Origin: Streptomyces novaecaesareae
GTDB lineage: Bacteria > Actinomycetota > Actinomycetes > Streptomycetales > Streptomycetaceae
Direction: 5' to 3'
DNA length: 64,000 nucleotides
Assembly: GCF_000716875.1 (NCBI RefSeq)
Contig: NZ_JNWQ01000044.1
Coordinates: 5,287 to 69,286, forward strand
Of the stretch, positions 10,637-18,534 are shown piece by piece (position 1 is the stretch's first letter; every line of letters starts with the position of its first letter). The position numbers and the translations under genes are program-made. Under the pieces are notes generated by a model. That model had not been told where the DNA came from. It did no database searches and saw nothing but the letters and a program-made list of their open reading frames with translations.

Positions 10637-11263
10637 GTGCCCCTCCGCAGCCCCATACTTCAGCTGCTCCACCACCCACTTCACCGGCACCTTCCCGCCC
10701 CTCACGAGGAGGACCCGCTGGCCAGCGACATCCCGTCACAGCGGCTCGACGTCAGAACAGAGCCGACCCTCCTCGGGTTGCACCGCTTCAACGAAGCCGA
10801 CGCCGGCGCCGCCGAGGAGGCCCTGCTGGCCTGCTGCGGCAGCCACCGCTGGGCCCTGCGGCTCACCGCGCACCGGCCGTACCCCGACATAGAGTCCCTG
10901 CTGGCCGCCGCCAGTGAGGCCTCCTACGACCTGCGCCCGGCCGACCTCGCCGAGGCGCTGGCGGACGAGAGCTGGATGCCGCAGCCGCTGCTCGGCATGC
11001 GGGCCCCCGGAAGCCAGGCCGCGCACACCGCGCTGCGGGCGGCGCACGCCGCGTACGAGGCCCGGTTCGGCCACGTCTTCGTGGTCTGCCTGGAGGGCGT
11101 CGCCCCGGAGGAGATGCTCGACACCGTGCTCTCCTCCATCCGCACCCGGCTCGCCAACGACCCGGACGAGGAGCGGCTGATCGCGGCGGACGAGCTCCGC
11201 CGGATCGCCCTCACCCGCCTGGAGCACCTGGTCGCCACCCACTCGGAGGCCGGAGCGCACTGA
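10637..11263 (+). CDS. OHCU decarboxylase-like (UraD-fold) protein with altered catalytic motif
   Basis: About 170 residues resemble 2-oxo-4-hydroxy-4-carboxy-5-ureidoimidazoline decarboxylase, the last step of urate to allantoin: LHRFNEADAGAAEEALLACC near residue 48 and AAYEARFGHVFVVCLEG, then RTRLANDPDEE in the C-terminal half. The active-site HPxL motif of true UraD is not seen; ALADESWMPQ stands where it would be, so uricolytic activity is doubtful. The start is uncertain: the GTG at 10637 has no ribosome-binding site, whereas AGGAGG sits 5 nt before a CTG codon at 10718, which would start the protein at LASDIPSQRLDV. No other urate gene is nearby, which also argues against a purine catabolic role. 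Confidence 0.65.
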   Translation: MPLRSPILQLLHHPLHRHLPAPHEEDPLASDIPSQRLDVRTEPTLLGLHRFNEADAGAAEEALLACCGSHRWALRLTAHRPYPDIESLLAAASEASYDLRPADLAEALADESWMPQPLLGMRAPGSQAAHTALRAAHAAYEARFGHVFVVCLEGVAPEEMLDTVLSSIRTRLANDPDEERLIAADELRRIALTRLEHLVATHSEAGAH

Positions 11264-11308
11264 CCACCGCCCGCGCCGGCCACCCCCTCCTCCCGCCCCT
11301 CCCTATCC

Positions 11309-12085
11309 CTACGCCCCCGCCTCTGCGGCCCGCAGCTTGGCCACCTGCTGCCGGACGATCCGCTCGTCCGGCGCGGCGGCCGGCGCGGCCGCGACCCCGA
11401 AGGTGGTGAACACCGCGAGCGCCGGGCCGACCCGGGCCAGCACCGCGCGCTGGGCGAGCACGGCGGTACCCGATTCATTCGTGAGGGTGAACCCGATCGC
11501 CTCGTCCGCTCCCCCGGGCGTGGGCGTGTCCACCCGGTTCAGCCGGTGCCTGGTCCGGATCGGCACCCGCTTCCCCGGCTTCTCGGCCGGCGGCGGCGGG
11601 GCCGTCGAGGTGAACGAGGCGCACGGGCCGAACAGCCCCTCCAGCTCCACCCGCACCGCGGCCGCCCGGCCGGCCCGGTAGCCGAGCAGCCCGCCGTACA
11701 CGCCGCCCGCCGGGTCGGCGGCCCGGGCCACGCTCAGATCGGTCTCCGCGTACGGGCGGCCCGAGGCCGGGGAGGCCGAGGCGGCGGCCGGGCCCGGCGG
11801 GGCGACCGGGGCCACCACGTCCAGCAGCGGCTGGCAGGCCGGGGTGTCCGCCGTCTCCCGCCCGGAGCCCGCCCCGGTGTCGCCGTGACCGGGTGTCACC
11901 ACCGTCACCGTGTACCCCGGGCCCAGGTCGGCGTCGGCCAGCGCGGCCGCCCGCAGCTGCGCCGCGGTCAGCTCCCGGCCGGGCCCCACCACCTCCCCGG
12001 AGGGGCCGCCGACCGTGGTACACCCGGTCGCGAGCAGCAGACCGGCCAGGGCGGCGGCGGACGGACGGGCGGGACGGAGCGGCAC
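11309..12085 (-). CDS. Putative lipoprotein of unknown function
   Basis: Exported lipoprotein, about 258 residues with the GTG start at 12085 (GAGG five bases upstream); a longer reading begins at the ATG at 12139. The signal peptide AALAGLLLATGC ends in a lipobox Cys. The mature part has two repeated-looking halves around ELTAAQLRAAALADADLGPGY and a later beta-rich domain (GFTLTNESGTAVLAQRAVLARVG), reminiscent of PknH-like extracellular sensor domains common in actinobacteria. No catalytic residues are recognisable. It faces away from sdhC across about 250 bp. Confidence 0.7.
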   Translation of the reverse strand: MPLRPARPSAAALAGLLLATGCTTVGGPSGEVVGPGRELTAAQLRAAALADADLGPGYTVTVVTPGHGDTGAGSGRETADTPACQPLLDVVAPVAPPGPAAASASPASGRPYAETDLSVARAADPAGGVYGGLLGYRAGRAAAVRVELEGLFGPCASFTSTAPPPPAEKPGKRVPIRTRHRLNRVDTPTPGGADEAIGFTLTNESGTAVLAQRAVLARVGPALAVFTTFGVAAAPAAAPDERIVRQQVAKLRAAEAGA

Positions 12086-12248
12086 GGACGCCTCGGCAGG
12101 GTGTCGGCGGTCGGGGGGCGGCCACCGTAGCGCATCCATTTGGTCACCCAGAGTGGTGAATGCGGCCCCGGTTCCCGTCCGACTAGGCCAGAAGTGCCTG
12201 TTTGATCACACCTGGGGCCCCCGGAGGCGGCGCGCGAGAAGGCGTCGA

Positions 12249-12254
12249 TAGGAT
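12249..12254 (+). promoter_or_regulatory. Possible -10 box of the sdhCDAB promoter
   Basis: TAGGAT about 85 bp upstream of sdhC matches the TANNNT pattern of housekeeping -10 elements. No convincing -35 is seen at 17-18 bp, so this is a weak call. Confidence 0.25.
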
Positions 12255-12337
12255 GCTCGCGGCCGGTGGACCGACCCGGCCGGGCTGACCGACACCGAAG
12301 CCGGCCGAGCCCCCAATCGCTTCCGGAGGGTTTTTCC

Positions 12338-12718
12338 GTGCCGGCTGGAACGCTGTACCGCGGCCGGGAAGGCATGTGGAGCTGGGTGGCTCATCGAGTC
12401 ACCGGCGTCCTCATCTTCTTCTTCCTGTTCGCCCACGTCCTGGACACCGCCCTCGTGCGAGTGTCCCCGGAGTCCTACGACACCGTCATCCAGACGTACA
12501 AGACTCCGCTCGTGAACCTGATGGAGTACGGCCTGGTGGCCGCCATCCTGTTCCACGCCCTGAACGGCCTGCGCGTCGTCGCGGTCGACTTCTGGTCCAA
12601 GGGCCCGAAGTACCAGAAGCAGATGCTCTGGACCGTGGTCGGCGTCTGGGTCGTCCTCATGGCCGGCTCCTTCTACGGGATCCTGCAGCACACGCTGATC
12701 TCCTGGTTCGGGAAGTGA
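12338..12718 (+). CDS. sdhC: Succinate dehydrogenase cytochrome b556 subunit
   Basis: Membrane anchor of complex II, 126 residues. REGMWSWVAHRVTGVLIFFF is the signature SxxHRxTG-like helix that contributes to quinone and haem binding, and FHALNGLRVVAVDFW is the second conserved block. Three transmembrane helices can be drawn. The GTG start at 12338 is preceded by GGAGG 8 nt upstream; an earlier in-frame ATG at 12266 lies ahead of this site. First gene of sdhCDAB. Confidence 0.94.
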   Translation: MPAGTLYRGREGMWSWVAHRVTGVLIFFFLFAHVLDTALVRVSPESYDTVIQTYKTPLVNLMEYGLVAAILFHALNGLRVVAVDFWSKGPKYQKQMLWTVVGVWVVLMAGSFYGILQHTLISWFGK

Positions 12719-12726
12719 GTCGAGAC

Positions 12727-13218
12727 ATGACCACGGAATACTCCGACGCCATCGTCGTGCCGTCGAAGCAGGCGCACACCGGCAAGGGCCTCGGCACCGG
12801 CAACCCGGCCGACGCGTTCGTCATCGAGCCGCCGCGCCAGCGGACGGCCAAGACCCCGCGTCGCACCCGCACCAACTTCGAGATGCTGGCCTGGCTCTTC
12901 ATGCGCCTGTCCGGTGTCGTCCTGGTCGCCCTGATCCTCGGCCACCTGATCATCATGCTGATCCTCGACGGTGGTGTCTCCAAGATCGGCTTCGCCTTCG
13001 TGGCCGGCCGCTGGGCCTCGCCGTTCTGGCAGGGCTGGGACCTCCTGATGCTCTGGCTCGCCATGCTGCACGGCGCCAACGGCATGCGTCAGGTCATCAA
13101 CGACTACGCCGAGAAGGACTCGACCCGGCTCTGGCTCAAGGGGCTCATGGGCACCGCCACGGTCTTCACCGTGCTGCTGGGCACCCTGGTGATCTTCACC
13201 TTCGACCCCAACATCTGA
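12727..13218 (+). CDS. sdhD: Succinate dehydrogenase hydrophobic membrane anchor subunit
   Basis: Second membrane anchor of complex II, 163 residues. A soluble N-terminus of about 55 residues (including QRTAKTPRRTRTNFEML) precedes three transmembrane helices; LFMRLSGVVLVALILGHLII and the loop MLHGANGMRQVINDY carry the probable haem-ligating histidines. It begins 8 bp after the sdhC stop and is followed 51 bp later by sdhA. With SdhC it anchors the SdhAB catalytic pair and passes electrons to menaquinone, the usual actinobacterial quinone. Confidence 0.93.
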   Translation: MTTEYSDAIVVPSKQAHTGKGLGTGNPADAFVIEPPRQRTAKTPRRTRTNFEMLAWLFMRLSGVVLVALILGHLIIMLILDGGVSKIGFAFVAGRWASPFWQGWDLLMLWLAMLHGANGMRQVINDYAEKDSTRLWLKGLMGTATVFTVLLGTLVIFTFDPNI

Positions 13219-13269
13219 GCCGCGAGCACCATCGACCATCGGCAGAGGCCAGAGGCGAGTTAACCCCCC

Positions 13270-15012
13270 ATGCAGATTCACCAGTACGACACCGTCATCG
13301 TCGGCGCCGGCGGCGCCGGCATGCGCGCGGCCATCGAGTCCACGCAGCGCAGCCGCACCGCCGTCCTGACCAAGCTCTACCCGACCCGGTCCCACACCGG
13401 CGCGGCGCAGGGCGGCATGTGCGCCGCCCTCGCCAACGTCGAGGAGGACAACTGGGAGTGGCACACCTTCGACACGGTCAAGGGTGGTGACTACCTGGTC
13501 GACCAGGACGCCGCCGAGATCATGTGCAAGGAGGCCATCGACGCGGTCCTCGACCTGGAGAAGATGGGTCTGCCCTTCTCCCGCACCGAGCAGGGCCGGA
13601 TCGACCAGCGCCGTTTCGGCGGTCACTCCCGCAACCACGGCGAGGCCCCGGTCCGCCGCTCCTGCTACGCGGCCGACCGCACCGGCCACATGATCCTCCA
13701 GACGCTGTTCCAGAACTGCGTCAAGCACGGCGTCGAGTTCTTCAACGAGTTCTACGTCCTCGACCTGCTGATCAACGAGGGCAAGACGGCCGGCGTCGTC
13801 GCCTACGAGCTGGCCACCGGCGAGATCCACGTCTTCCAGGCCAAGTCGGTCGTGTTCGCCTCCGGCGGCACCGGCAAGTTCTTCAAGGTCTCCTCCAACG
13901 CCCACACCCTCACCGGTGACGGCCAGGCCCTGGTGTACCGCCGCGGCCTGCCGCTGGAGGACATGGAGTTCTTCCAGTTCCACCCGACGGGCATCTGGCG
14001 CATGGGCATCCTGCTCACCGAGGGCGCCCGCGGCGAGGGCGGCATCCTGCGCAACAAGGACGGCGAGCGCTTCATGGAGCGCTACGCCCCCGTCATGAAG
14101 GACCTCGCGTCCCGTGACGTCTGCTCCCGCGCGATCTACACCGAGATCCGCGAAGGCCGCGGCTGCGGTCCGGACGGCGACCACGTCTACCTGGACCTGA
14201 CCCACCTGCCGCCGGAGCAGCTGGACGCCAAGCTCCCGGACATCACCGAGTTCGCGCGCACCTACCTCGGCATCGAGCCCTACACGGACCCGATCCCGAT
14301 CCAGCCCACCGCGCACTACGCCATGGGCGGCATCCCGACCAACGTCGAGGGTGAGGTCCTGCGCAACAACACCGACATCGTCCCGGGCCTGTACGCGGCC
14401 GGCGAGGTCGCGTGCGTGTCCGTGCACGGCGCCAACCGCCTGGGCACCAACTCGCTGCTGGACATCAACGTGTTCGGCAAGCGGGCCGGTATCGCCGCCG
14501 CCGACTACGCGCAGACGGTGGACTTCACCGAGCTGCCCGAGAACCCGGCCGAGAAGGTGCAGGCGCTGGTCGACGGCCTGCGCGAGTCCACCGGCACCGA
14601 GTCCGTGGCGCAGATCCGCAAGGAGCTGCAGGAGACCATGGACGCGAACGCGATGGTGTACCGCACCGGCGCCACCCTGAAGCAGGCGGTCGAGGACATC
14701 GCCGCGCTGCGTGCGCGCTACAAGAACGTCTCCATCCAGGACAAGGGCTTCCGCTACAACACGGACCTCCTGGAGGCCGTCGAGCTGGGCAACCTGCTCG
14801 ACCTGGCCGAGGTGCTGGCCGTCTCCGCGCTGGCCCGCGAGGAGTCCCGCGGCGGCCACTACCGCGAGGACTTCCCGACCCGTGACGACGTGAAGTTCAT
14901 GCAGCACACCATGGCGTACCAGGAGGTTGCCGCCGACGGCACCACCTCCATCCGCCTCGACTACAAGCCGGTCGTCACGACCCGCTACCAGCCGATGGAG
15001 CGTAAGTACTGA
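13270..15012 (+). CDS. sdhA: Succinate dehydrogenase flavoprotein subunit
   Basis: Catalytic FAD subunit oxidising succinate to fumarate, 580 residues. YDTVIVGAGGAGMRAAIES is the dinucleotide-binding fold; RSHTGAAQGGM carries the His that binds FAD covalently; FHPTGIWRMGILLTEGARGE and HGANRLGTNSLLD provide active-site Thr/Glu/Arg residues. Full family length. The stop overlaps the sdhB start (TGATG), so the two catalytic subunits are translationally coupled. Confidence 0.96.
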   Translation: MQIHQYDTVIVGAGGAGMRAAIESTQRSRTAVLTKLYPTRSHTGAAQGGMCAALANVEEDNWEWHTFDTVKGGDYLVDQDAAEIMCKEAIDAVLDLEKMGLPFSRTEQGRIDQRRFGGHSRNHGEAPVRRSCYAADRTGHMILQTLFQNCVKHGVEFFNEFYVLDLLINEGKTAGVVAYELATGEIHVFQAKSVVFASGGTGKFFKVSSNAHTLTGDGQALVYRRGLPLEDMEFFQFHPTGIWRMGILLTEGARGEGGILRNKDGERFMERYAPVMKDLASRDVCSRAIYTEIREGRGCGPDGDHVYLDLTHLPPEQLDAKLPDITEFARTYLGIEPYTDPIPIQPTAHYAMGGIPTNVEGEVLRNNTDIVPGLYAAGEVACVSVHGANRLGTNSLLDINVFGKRAGIAAADYAQTVDFTELPENPAEKVQALVDGLRESTGTESVAQIRKELQETMDANAMVYRTGATLKQAVEDIAALRARYKNVSIQDKGFRYNTDLLEAVELGNLLDLAEVLAVSALAREESRGGHYREDFPTRDDVKFMQHTMAYQEVAADGTTSIRLDYKPVVTTRYQPMERKY

Positions 15013-15785
15013 TGAGCACTCCGACCATGGAGAAGCACTCGGCCGCTCTGGACGCGGCCGAGAGCGACGAGACCCAGCTGATCACCGTCACCTTCCGGAT
15101 CCGCCGGTTCAACCCGGAGGAGCACCCGGACCCGGTGTGGGTCGACTACCAGCTGACGATGGACCCGAAGGAGCGCGTCCTGGACGCGCTCAACAAGATC
15201 AAGTGGGAGCAGGACGGCACCCTCACCTACCGCCGTTCCTGCGCGCACGGCATCTGCGGCTCCGACGCCATGCGGATCAACGGCCGCAACCGGCTGGCGT
15301 GCAAGACCCTGATCAAGGACGTCAACCCGGAGAAGCCGATCACGATCGAGGCCATCAAGGGCCTGACGGTCCTCAAGGACCTGATCGTGGACATGGACCC
15401 GTTCTTCCAGGCGTACAAGGACGTCATGCCGTTCCTCATCACCAAGGGGAACGAGCCGACCCGCGAGCGCCTGCAGTCCGCCGAGGACCGCGAGCGCTTC
15501 GACGACACCACCAAGTGCATCCTGTGCGCCGCGTGCACGTCGTCCTGCCCGGTGTTCTGGAACGACGGCCAGTACTTCGGCCCGGCCGCGATCGTCAACG
15601 CGCACCGCTTCATCTTCGACTCGCGCGACGAGGGTGCCGAACAGCGCCTGGAGATCCTCAACGACCGCGAGGGCGTGTGGCGCTGCCGCACCACCTTCAA
15701 CTGCTCCGAGGCCTGCCCGCGTGGCATCGAGGTCACCAAGGCGATCCAGGAAGTGAAGCGGGCGCTGGTCACCCGCCGCTTCTGA
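15012..15785 (+). CDS. sdhB: Succinate dehydrogenase iron-sulfur subunit
   Basis: Electron-transfer subunit of complex II, 257 residues. The N-terminal 2Fe-2S domain has Cys ligands in RRSCAHGICGSDAM and RLACKTL; the C-terminal half has the 4Fe-4S motif CILCAACTSSCP and the 3Fe-4S-type cysteines in CRTTFNCSEACPRG. An N-terminal extension (MSTPTMEKHSAALDAAE) is typical of actinobacteria. Last gene of the operon, followed by a strong hairpin. Confidence 0.96.
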   Translation: MSTPTMEKHSAALDAAESDETQLITVTFRIRRFNPEEHPDPVWVDYQLTMDPKERVLDALNKIKWEQDGTLTYRRSCAHGICGSDAMRINGRNRLACKTLIKDVNPEKPITIEAIKGLTVLKDLIVDMDPFFQAYKDVMPFLITKGNEPTRERLQSAEDRERFDDTTKCILCAACTSSCPVFWNDGQYFGPAAIVNAHRFIFDSRDEGAEQRLEILNDREGVWRCRTTFNCSEACPRGIEVTKAIQEVKRALVTRRF

Positions 15786-15802
15786 TCCCCGCCTGACAGC
15801 CC

Positions 15803-15842
15803 GAAGGCCCCCGCCCGATCTCCGGATCGGGCGGGGGCCTTC
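15803..15842 (+). terminator. Strong terminator after sdhB
   Basis: A perfect 18-bp stem, left arm 15803-15820 and right arm 15825-15842, with a TCCG loop. It lies between sdhB and the convergent small membrane protein gene and could serve both strands. Confidence 0.9.
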
Positions 15843-15858
15843 GCACGTTCCGGGCCGG

Positions 15859-16116
15859 TCAGTCGGTGGCCGGGGTGCGGCGGGTGGCGCGCAGGCCCCG
15901 CAGACCGATGGTGCCGACGGCGATGCCGAGGGCGAAGGAGGTGACGGCGAGGAGGAGGTGGACCCAGAAGAAGGCGGTGGGCTGGGAGTGGTCGCCGTTG
16001 GTGAAGGCCTGGCCGCCGGAGTCCTTCCAGAGGTTCTTGACGAAGGTCGTCCAGATGATGATCGACCAGACTCCGAAGGCGGTCAGGAACCAGGAGGTGC
16101 GGCGGCTGAGCTTCAT
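15859..16116 (-). CDS. Small two-helix membrane protein, family unknown
   Basis: An 85-residue protein with two predicted membrane helices: RTSWFLTAFGVWSIIIWTTF near the N-terminus and FFWVHLLLAVTSFALGIAVG in the second half, joined by a polar loop (KDSGGQAFTNGDHSQPT) and ending in a basic tail. The ATG at 16116 is preceded by GAGGA. Such SCO4848-like small membrane proteins are common next to DD-peptidases in streptomycetes as I recall; the function is not known to me. Confidence 0.8.
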   Translation of the reverse strand: MKLSRRTSWFLTAFGVWSIIIWTTFVKNLWKDSGGQAFTNGDHSQPTAFFWVHLLLAVTSFALGIAVGTIGLRGLRATRRTPATD

Positions 16117-16237
16117 GGGTGGTCCTCGGCGGGGGTGTGAAGACGGTGTGCGTCCCCCAGTATGCGCGGGCCGCCGATCGGCGTATGGCGGGCCCCTCCT
16201 GCGGAGGACGGGCCCGGAGTGGCGGACGCCGGAGGCC

Positions 16238-17467
16238 GTGAATGGGTACGGTCTGCTGGTGCCCACACCCCGTCACACGTTCGCCCGCCTGTGCGCCGCG
16301 GTCACCGCGGCCCTCCTGGTCCTGCTCGCCGCCCCGGCCGCGGTCGCGGCCCCGCAGCAGCCGCCGCCGTCGGTCGCGGTCGGCGGCGAGCGGCTCGGGC
16401 TCCCCGGGGTCCAGGTCTCCCCGCTGGCGGGCACCCCGCCGCTGCCGACCGACCTCACCGGCCAGTCCTGGATAGTCTCCGACGCCATGTCAGGAGAGGT
16501 GCTGGCGGCCTACAACCCGCACCTCAGGCTGCCGCCGGCCAGCACCCTGAAGATCCTCTTCGCGGACACCGTGCTGCCCAAGTTCGACCGCAACGCGGTG
16601 CACAGGGTCGCCGACGAGGAGATCACGGGGATCGGCCCCGGCAGCAGCCTGGTCGGGATCAAGGAGAACCTGGACTACCGGGTCGAGGACCTGTGGCGCG
16701 GGGTGTTCCTGAGCTCGGGCAACGACGCCGTGCACGTCCTGTCGCACATGAACGGCGGCATCGCGCAGACCGTCGCCGAGATGCAGGCGCGCGCCGAGGC
16801 GCTGCAGGCGAAGGACACCCGGGTGATCTCCCCGGACGGCTACGACATGGACGGCCAGGTCTCCTCGGCCTACGACCTGTCGCTGTTCGCCCGGGCCGGC
16901 CTGCGCAACGCGGACTTCCGGGCGTACTGCGCCACCCGGGACGCGATGTTCCCCGGCGCCGTGGACAAGAACACCGGCCAGCGCGGCGCCTTCGGGATCG
17001 CCAACACCGACCGGCTGCTGGGCAAGTACCCCGGCCTGATCGGGGTGAAGAACGGCACCACCACCAACGCCGGCTCGACCTTCGTCGGCGCCGCCGAACG
17101 CGACGGCCGCACCCTGCTGGTGACGGTGATGCACCCGGCCAGCTACCAGAAGGTGTACGACGAGACGGCCGCCCTGCTGGACTGGGGCTTCGCCGCGGCC
17201 GGCAAGGTGCAGCCGGTCGGCAAGCTGGTCGACGAGGCGCCGCCGGGCGACGCCCGGCCGACCGGTCAGGCCGGCCAGGCCGGTGGCACCGACGGCGTGC
17301 CCGCTCCGCCGCCGCAGCCCTCCGCGACCCCGGGCCGGGCCGCCGCGGCGCCCGCCCCCGCCGGGGACGACGGGCTCGGCCTCGCCGGCTGGGCGGCGGT
17401 CGTGGCGGCCGGGGCCGCCCTCGGGTACGGCGCGCTGGTCCTGCGGCGGCGCCGCTCCGCCGGCTGA
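16238..17467 (+). CDS. Secreted D-alanyl-D-alanine carboxypeptidase (S11, DacA type)
   Basis: Penicillin-binding DD-carboxypeptidase that trims peptidoglycan stem peptides outside the membrane, about 409 residues. A signal peptide (LLVLLAAPAAVAA) leads into the S11 domain with the SxxK nucleophile in PASTLKI, the SxN box as SSGN, and a third box reading KNG (GVKNGTTTNAG) instead of the usual KTG. A Pro/Ala-rich linker and a C-terminal helix with a basic tail (LVLRRRRS) tether it to the membrane. GTG codons at 16238 and 16259 are both possible starts; GGAGG lies just before the first. Confidence 0.88.
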   Translation: MNGYGLLVPTPRHTFARLCAAVTAALLVLLAAPAAVAAPQQPPPSVAVGGERLGLPGVQVSPLAGTPPLPTDLTGQSWIVSDAMSGEVLAAYNPHLRLPPASTLKILFADTVLPKFDRNAVHRVADEEITGIGPGSSLVGIKENLDYRVEDLWRGVFLSSGNDAVHVLSHMNGGIAQTVAEMQARAEALQAKDTRVISPDGYDMDGQVSSAYDLSLFARAGLRNADFRAYCATRDAMFPGAVDKNTGQRGAFGIANTDRLLGKYPGLIGVKNGTTTNAGSTFVGAAERDGRTLLVTVMHPASYQKVYDETAALLDWGFAAAGKVQPVGKLVDEAPPGDARPTGQAGQAGGTDGVPAPPPQPSATPGRAAAAPAPAGDDGLGLAGWAAVVAAGAALGYGALVLRRRRSAG

Positions 17468-17485
17468 TCCCCGGCCCCGACGGGC

Positions 17486-17515
17486 AGGCCCGGTCTCAGT
17501 CCTGGGGCCGGGCCT
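17486..17515. terminator. Stem-loop between convergent genes
   Basis: AGGCCCGG (17486-17493) pairs with CCGGGCCT (17508-17515). It overlaps the stop of the minus-strand gene; modest terminator candidate. Confidence 0.35.
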
Positions 17516-18485
17516 TCTGCTGCCCGGCGGCCTTCCCGGAGGCCTTCCCGGAGGACTGCTTCGCCGCCGCTGCGGCCTGCGCCTCCGCCTGGTCCGCGGC
17601 CTCCAGCAGGGCCCGCCCGTGCGCCCTGGTCCGCTCCCGGGCGGCCGCCGGGTCGGCCGTCGCCGTCCAGGCCACGCAGTACATCAGCAGTCGGCAGACG
17701 AAGTTGATCCACAGCAGCAGGGCGACCGGCGTGGCGAAGGCCCCGTACAGGCTCCGCACGGCGACCGAGCCGAGGTAGGAGGCGAGCAGGACCTTCAGCA
17801 GTTCGAAGCCGACCGCGCCGATCAGCGCGCCCTGCAGGAGGTCCCGGCGGCGCTGGCCGGTGATCCCGGGGAACGGTGCCAGTAGGTAGGCGAAGAGCAG
17901 CGTGTCGCTCCCTATGGCGATCAGCACGCCGACACCGGTCAGCAGGTAGCCGCTGCCGAGGCCGATCGCGTCGGCGATCCGCCCGGCCAGGCTCGTCCCG
18001 GCGGCGGAGGCGCCCAGGGAGAACAGCGACACCAGGCCGAGGCCGCCCAGCACCACCACGTCCCAGGCCTTGCGCAGCACCGGGTTGCCGTCCTCGTCGG
18101 GCAGCTGCCAGACGTCCCGGATCGAGGTGCGCATGGTGCCCACCCAGCCCAGGCCGGAGATCAGCAGCAGCGCCCCGCCGACCAGCCCGACGGTGCCGGC
18201 GTTCGCGATCAGGGACGGCAGGTTGAGCGCGTCCGAGAGGCCCGGCAGCTGGTCGGAGATGTGCTTCTGCACCTTCGCCACCTGGGTGTCGTCGAGCGTG
18301 GAGACGGCGATCGCCAGGCCCACCGTCAACAGGGGGAAGAGCGCGAGGAACCCGAAGAACGTGACGGCGCCGGCCAGCCGGTTGCCGCGGGCGGCCGAGA
18401 AGTACTCGTACACCCGGTAGGGGCGGCTGCGCAGCACCCGGGCCACGAGCGGGCCGACGACCGGGAGGCGGGTCAGGAAGTCCAC
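17496..18485 (-). CDS. YihY/virulence factor BrkB family membrane protein
   Basis: Integral membrane protein of 329 residues with about six hydrophobic segments. The family core is clear: AVTFFGFLALFPLLTVGLAI near residue 40 and the C-terminal LYGAFATPVALLLWINFVCR block. The tail is Ala/Lys-rich (QAAAAAKQSSGKASGKAAGQ) and probably cytoplasmic and disordered. The family is wrongly known as RNase BN; its real role is unsettled, with transport or envelope functions suggested. The GTG start at 18485 fits the family N-terminus. Confidence 0.9.
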   Translation of the reverse strand: MDFLTRLPVVGPLVARVLRSRPYRVYEYFSAARGNRLAGAVTFFGFLALFPLLTVGLAIAVSTLDDTQVAKVQKHISDQLPGLSDALNLPSLIANAGTVGLVGGALLLISGLGWVGTMRTSIRDVWQLPDEDGNPVLRKAWDVVVLGGLGLVSLFSLGASAAGTSLAGRIADAIGLGSGYLLTGVGVLIAIGSDTLLFAYLLAPFPGITGQRRRDLLQGALIGAVGFELLKVLLASYLGSVAVRSLYGAFATPVALLLWINFVCRLLMYCVAWTATADPAAARERTRAHGRALLEAADQAEAQAAAAAKQSSGKASGKAAGQQKARPQD

Positions 18486-18534
18486 CCGACCGGTTATACC
18501 GGGCCGTCCCCCGAATGGCCGTCAGGCGCGGGCC

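Noticed and set aside
12673..14907. A 744-codon minus-strand frame over sdhD and sdhA
   Set aside because: Antisense of sdhA; plus-strand motifs are unambiguous.
16242..16475. A GGAGG-preceded ATG at 16242 as the DD-peptidase start
   Set aside because: It is out of frame with the peptidase, gives an Arg/Pro/Ser-rich peptide without a signal sequence and ends after 77 codons.
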